A stretch of 9,038 bases of DNA from JAFAHD01 sp035654355. Its GTDB lineage: Bacteria > Vulcanimicrobiota > Vulcanimicrobiia > Eremiobacterales > Eremiobacteraceae. The stretch lies in the NCBI GenBank assembly GCA_035654355.1, contig DASRXC010000037.1, positions 1 to 9,038 on the forward strand. The letters are read 5' to 3'. A program made the position numbers and the translations under genes. The notes under the pieces were generated by a model, which was given only the letters and a program-made list of their open reading frames with translations, was not told the DNA's origin and made no database searches. Below, piece after piece: positions 7,064 through 9,038 of this stretch. Positions within the stretch are counted from its first letter, which is position 1, and every line of letters begins with the position of its first letter.

Positions 7064-8137
7064 CTAGGCGGAGCACGCGTGCCCAGGCGCGCACAGCAGC
7101 GCCGGACGCTTCAGCAGCTCGAAATCGCGATCGATCTGTAGGTTGTCGAGTAGCCTGTCGACGTCCGAACCGGACCATGGATACGTTCCGTTTGCGCTCG
7201 CTCCGAACAGGAACCCGAAGCTGTTCGCCTGATCGTAATAGAACATGCCGTACGTCTTCAGGGCCTTGCAGATCCGATTCGCCTGCGAGCTCGGCGGGCA
7301 GACGTAGCTCGCCTTGAGGCGCAGATGATCGCCATACGCGAGACACGGCCGCGCTGCGCACACGCCCATCACCGTGCCGGCATCTGCCGGGCGGAAGTAG
7401 CCGAATGGGCTGACACCTTGCCGGGTCGGGAAATAGAAACCGATTGCATGCGCGATCGGGCTTGGTCCGGTCGCGTCCTCGCCGGTCAGCATGAGGTCCA
7501 TGTAGGGTAGGTCGGAAGCGACCGCTCCCCATGTATGCCATGCCGGCGCGAACTGCGCCGACATCGGTTGTTTGAGGTCCCACCTGCGGCCACCAACCGC
7601 CGCGAGATCGCCATGAGAAAACGACGTCTGATAGTAGTCGTATTCCATGCAGTTCGACGTGTTCACGACCACAGCATGGCCGTCGCCGAGCGGTGAGATA
7701 TAGAATCCAGCCGACCACGGCACCGAAGTGATGCCCGGAAAGTATCCTCCGATGTGTTTGAAATCGAGCGCAACAACCGGCGTACTAGCCGTAGCAAGGT
7801 TGACCTGGAAATAGCGGATAGACGGAAAATTGCCGGCGGTCAGATTTGGCAGGTGAGAAAAAAGACCGGCGCTCGCCGGATCAACCGCGGCTGTCGAGAC
7901 GTCGGCGTTGAAGTAATCTCCAGACGGAAAGACCTGGCAGCCGTGATACATCGCGGCTGCGCCGAGGACCGTTGGATCGGGGCTCGGCGTGTTCGCTGGC
8001 GGCGGCGTCGGAGTCCCGCCGGGTAGCAGCGCGAGAGGCGGTGGCGGAGCCGGCTGCACCGAGCCTCCGCCGCTGCAGCCTTCAAAAAGTATCGCGAGGG
8101 CTGCCATAGTTGCCCAAACCACAAAGCAAAGCTTCAC
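7064..8137 (-). CDS. Exported Cys-rich protein, probable lipoprotein, copy 1 of tandem pair
   Basis: The 357-residue protein starts at a GTG with a good ribosome binding site. A hydrophobic signal (residues 5-18) ends in LFEGC (17-21), a non-canonical lipobox with Phe and Glu at -3 and -2, followed by SGGGS and a Pro/Thr-rich linker to about residue 57. This is the layout of a lipid-anchored surface protein. The mature domain has eight further cysteines (67, 163, 260, 265, 280, 290, 349, 355), suggesting disulphides outside the cytoplasm. Motifs include GDGHAVVVNTSNC (151-163), LPYMDLMLTGED, HAIGFYFP, HLRLKA and ALKTYGMFYYD, and a fixed end CAPGHACSA. From memory, the order of a start CxVFPxxxxxN, a GD(R/G)H...C segment, HA(I/L)xF, RLKA and ALKxYGM recalls a widespread exported protein family of unassigned function. 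No catalytic role is known to me. The second copy lies 126 bp upstream on the same strand. Confidence 0.85.
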   Translation of the reverse strand: MKLCFVVWATMAALAILFEGCSGGGSVQPAPPPPLALLPGGTPTPPPANTPSPDPTVLGAAAMYHGCQVFPSGDYFNADVSTAAVDPASAGLFSHLPNLTAGNFPSIRYFQVNLATASTPVVALDFKHIGGYFPGITSVPWSAGFYISPLGDGHAVVVNTSNCMEYDYYQTSFSHGDLAAVGGRRWDLKQPMSAQFAPAWHTWGAVASDLPYMDLMLTGEDATGPSPIAHAIGFYFPTRQGVSPFGYFRPADAGTVMGVCAARPCLAYGDHLRLKASYVCPPSSQANRICKALKTYGMFYYDQANSFGFLFGASANGTYPWSGSDVDRLLDNLQIDRDFELLKRPALLCAPGHACSA

Positions 8138-8142
8138 GACCG

Positions 8143-8149
8143 CTCACCT
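8143..8149 (-). promoter_or_regulatory. Ribosome binding site deciding the GTG start at 8137
   Basis: On the reverse strand AGGTGAG stands five bases before the GTG at 8137-8135. The codons that follow encode a Lys and a hydrophobic export signal, so this GTG is favoured over any internal start. Confidence 0.6.
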
Positions 8150-8166
8150 GTCGCCATGCAAGGCAG

Positions 8167-8195
8167 CTAGGTCCGCAAACCTATACTAGGACCTC
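8167..8195 (-). promoter_or_regulatory. Inverted repeat with -10-like box upstream of lipoprotein-like gene
   Basis: AGGTCC (8169-8174) and GGACCT (8189-8194) are inverted copies flanking TATACTA (reverse strand TAGTATA). The latter resembles a -10 box about 45 bp before the GTG start. TTGGAG further upstream on the reverse strand is a possible -35, with 15 or 18 bases of spacing depending on the -10 chosen. A promoter with an overlapping operator is plausible but unproven. It would allow this copy to be expressed independently of the upstream copy. Confidence 0.3.
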
Positions 8196-8263
8196 GTACC
8201 CATCTCCAAGCGGCCCAACCCTCAACCCTCGAACTCGAAGATTCCTTTTTTGCCTGCGGCGAG

Positions 8264-9037
8264 CTACGCCGAGCAGGAGTACCCCGGTTGGCAGAGCAGC
8301 GCCGGCCGTTGCAATAGGTCAAAGTCGCGATCGATCTGCAGGTTGTTGAGCAGATTGTTCACGTCTGCGCCGTTCCACGGATACGTGCCGTCCGAACTGG
8401 CCGCGAACAACAGCCCGAACTCCCCGCCCTGATCGTAATAGAACATCCCATACGTCTTAAGCGCCTGGCAGATCCGGTTCGCCTGCGGACTCGCAGGGCA
8501 GGCGTACGTGGCTTTGAGCCGCAGGTGGTCACCGTATGCAAGACACGGCGCGGCCAGACAAACGCCCACGAACGTACCGGCATCGGCCGGCCGGAAGTAG
8601 CCTCGCGGGCTCACACCTTGCGTCGTCGGGAAATAAAAACCGATCGCATGGCTGATCGGGAGCGGTCCGCTCGCATCTTCACCCGTCAACATCAGATCCA
8701 TGTACGGCAGGTCGGCGGCATCGGCACCCCACGTGTGCCACGGCGCGGCGAACTGCGATGACATCGATTGGTTTAGATTCCAAGCTCTGCCGCCGTGTGC
8801 CGTCAACACGCCGCTTGAATACGACGCTTGGTAATAATCGTATTCCTCGCACGCCGAAGTGTTGAGCGCGACGGCGTGACCATCGCTCAACGGAGAGATG
8901 TAGAACGAGCCGGTCCATGGCACTGAGCTCAATCCTGGATAATAACCGCCACCGTGCACGAAATTTAGAGCTGCCATCGGCGTCGAGCCTGTGGCGAGAT
9001 TCGTCTGGAAATAGCGCGAGGACGGGAAGTTCCCTGC
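8264..9037 (-). CDS. Exported Cys-rich protein, copy 2 of tandem pair, 5'-truncated by window edge
   Basis: The reverse-strand frame is open to the right edge. The Met at 8977 is internal, because 20 upstream codons (beginning AGNFPSSRYFQTNLATGSTP) align with residues 101-120 of the neighbouring copy. The visible 257 residues align without any gap to residues 101-357 of that copy, with about 192 identities by hand count (about 75%). All seven cysteines in this stretch are shared, as are SDGHAVALNTSAC, LPYMDLMLTGED, HAIGFYFP, RLKA, ALKTYGMFYYDQ and the ending PGYSCSA. The start, signal sequence and linker are outside the window, so export is inferred from the paralogue. It lies 126 bp upstream of copy 1 in the same direction and may be co-transcribed with it. 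The function is unknown. Confidence 0.85.
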   Translation of the reverse strand, partial: AGNFPSSRYFQTNLATGSTPMAALNFVHGGGYYPGLSSVPWTGSFYISPLSDGHAVALNTSACEEYDYYQASYSSGVLTAHGGRAWNLNQSMSSQFAAPWHTWGADAADLPYMDLMLTGEDASGPLPISHAIGFYFPTTQGVSPRGYFRPADAGTFVGVCLAAPCLAYGDHLRLKATYACPASPQANRICQALKTYGMFYYDQGGEFGLLFAASSDGTYPWNGADVNNLLNNLQIDRDFDLLQRPALLCQPGYSCSA

Positions 9038-9038
9038 G

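Larger units (their letters stand above)
7064..9037 (-). repeat. Tandem gene duplication (two exported-protein paralogues)
   Basis: The coding blocks 7064-7837 and 8264-9037 are both 774 bp and are collinear with no indels at the protein level. Differences are spread along the length and many DNA changes are silent, which indicates an old duplication kept under selection at the protein level and not a recent or assembly-made repeat. Confidence 0.75.

Noticed and set aside
7017..7718. Reverse-strand open frame of 233 codons overlapping the lipoprotein-like gene
   Set aside because: It is a shifted frame of the same strand. The paralogue conservation follows the 7064-8137 frame, not this one.
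8254..8276. Hairpin CTGC-GGCG/CGCC-GCAG next to a run of six Ts, considered as a terminator of the copy 2 gene
   Set aside because: In the reverse transcript the stem spans the stop codon but is followed by an A-run, not a U-run. On the forward strand the T-run comes before the stem. The stem also has a two-base bulge.
1..9038. CRISPR arrays, tRNA or rRNA genes, insertion sequences, transposases or attachment sites
   Set aside because: No regularly spaced short repeats, no tRNA-like cloverleaf, no rRNA-like sequence and no transposase motifs were seen. The only long repeat is the paralogous gene pair.

Overview
The window is GC-rich bacterial chromosomal DNA that is almost fully coding, with seven genes and short gaps, and GTG is used as a start alongside ATG. 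Six of the seven genes are complete or nearly readable as families. The content is a cell-surface polysaccharide locus followed by a pair of secreted or lipid-anchored proteins. The source looks like an environmental, probably uncultured, bacterium. The atypical lipobox, Pro/Thr-rich lipoprotein linkers and alternative starts would fit a lineage such as Eremiobacterota or a neighbour, but this is a weak inference and nothing here fixes the phylum.

Layout. Left edge to 727 (+): the C-terminal part of a UDP-HexNAc 6-dehydrogenase of the WecC/WbpA type, cut by the window start. 776-1885 (-): a protein with the D-glucuronyl C5-epimerase C-terminal domain, convergent with the dehydrogenase. 1886-1963: a 78-bp divergent intergenic region. 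1964-5759 (+): a three-gene, translationally coupled operon of an O-antigen ligase/polymerase-type membrane protein and two GT4 glycosyltransferases, joined by ATGA and GTGA 4-bp overlaps. 5696-6922 (-): a WbuB-like GT4 glycosyltransferase whose 3' end overlaps the operon tail to tail by 64 bp, with a near-perfect hairpin directly in front of its ATG start. 7064-8137 (-) and 8264-9037 (-, cut by the right edge): tandem paralogues of a Cys-rich exported protein. The first has a lipoprotein-like signal. The two share a gap-free 257-residue C-terminal block with about 75% identity.

How it may work together (inference). The dehydrogenase makes a UDP-N-acetylhexosaminuronic acid. The three glycosyltransferases build a repeat unit or polymer. 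The Wzy/WaaL-type protein polymerises or ligates it outside the cytoplasmic membrane. The C5-epimerase-like protein would convert D-uronate residues to the L-configuration, or act on a related substrate. The paired exported proteins may act at the cell surface.

The most interesting points are: (1) a bacterial glucuronyl-C5-epimerase homologue that lacks one of the expected active-site tyrosines and sits beside a HexNAc-type rather than glucose-type dehydrogenase; (2) the tandem exported Cys-rich proteins of unassigned function with a conserved His...Cys motif; (3) the start-proximal hairpin of the reverse-strand glycosyltransferase.
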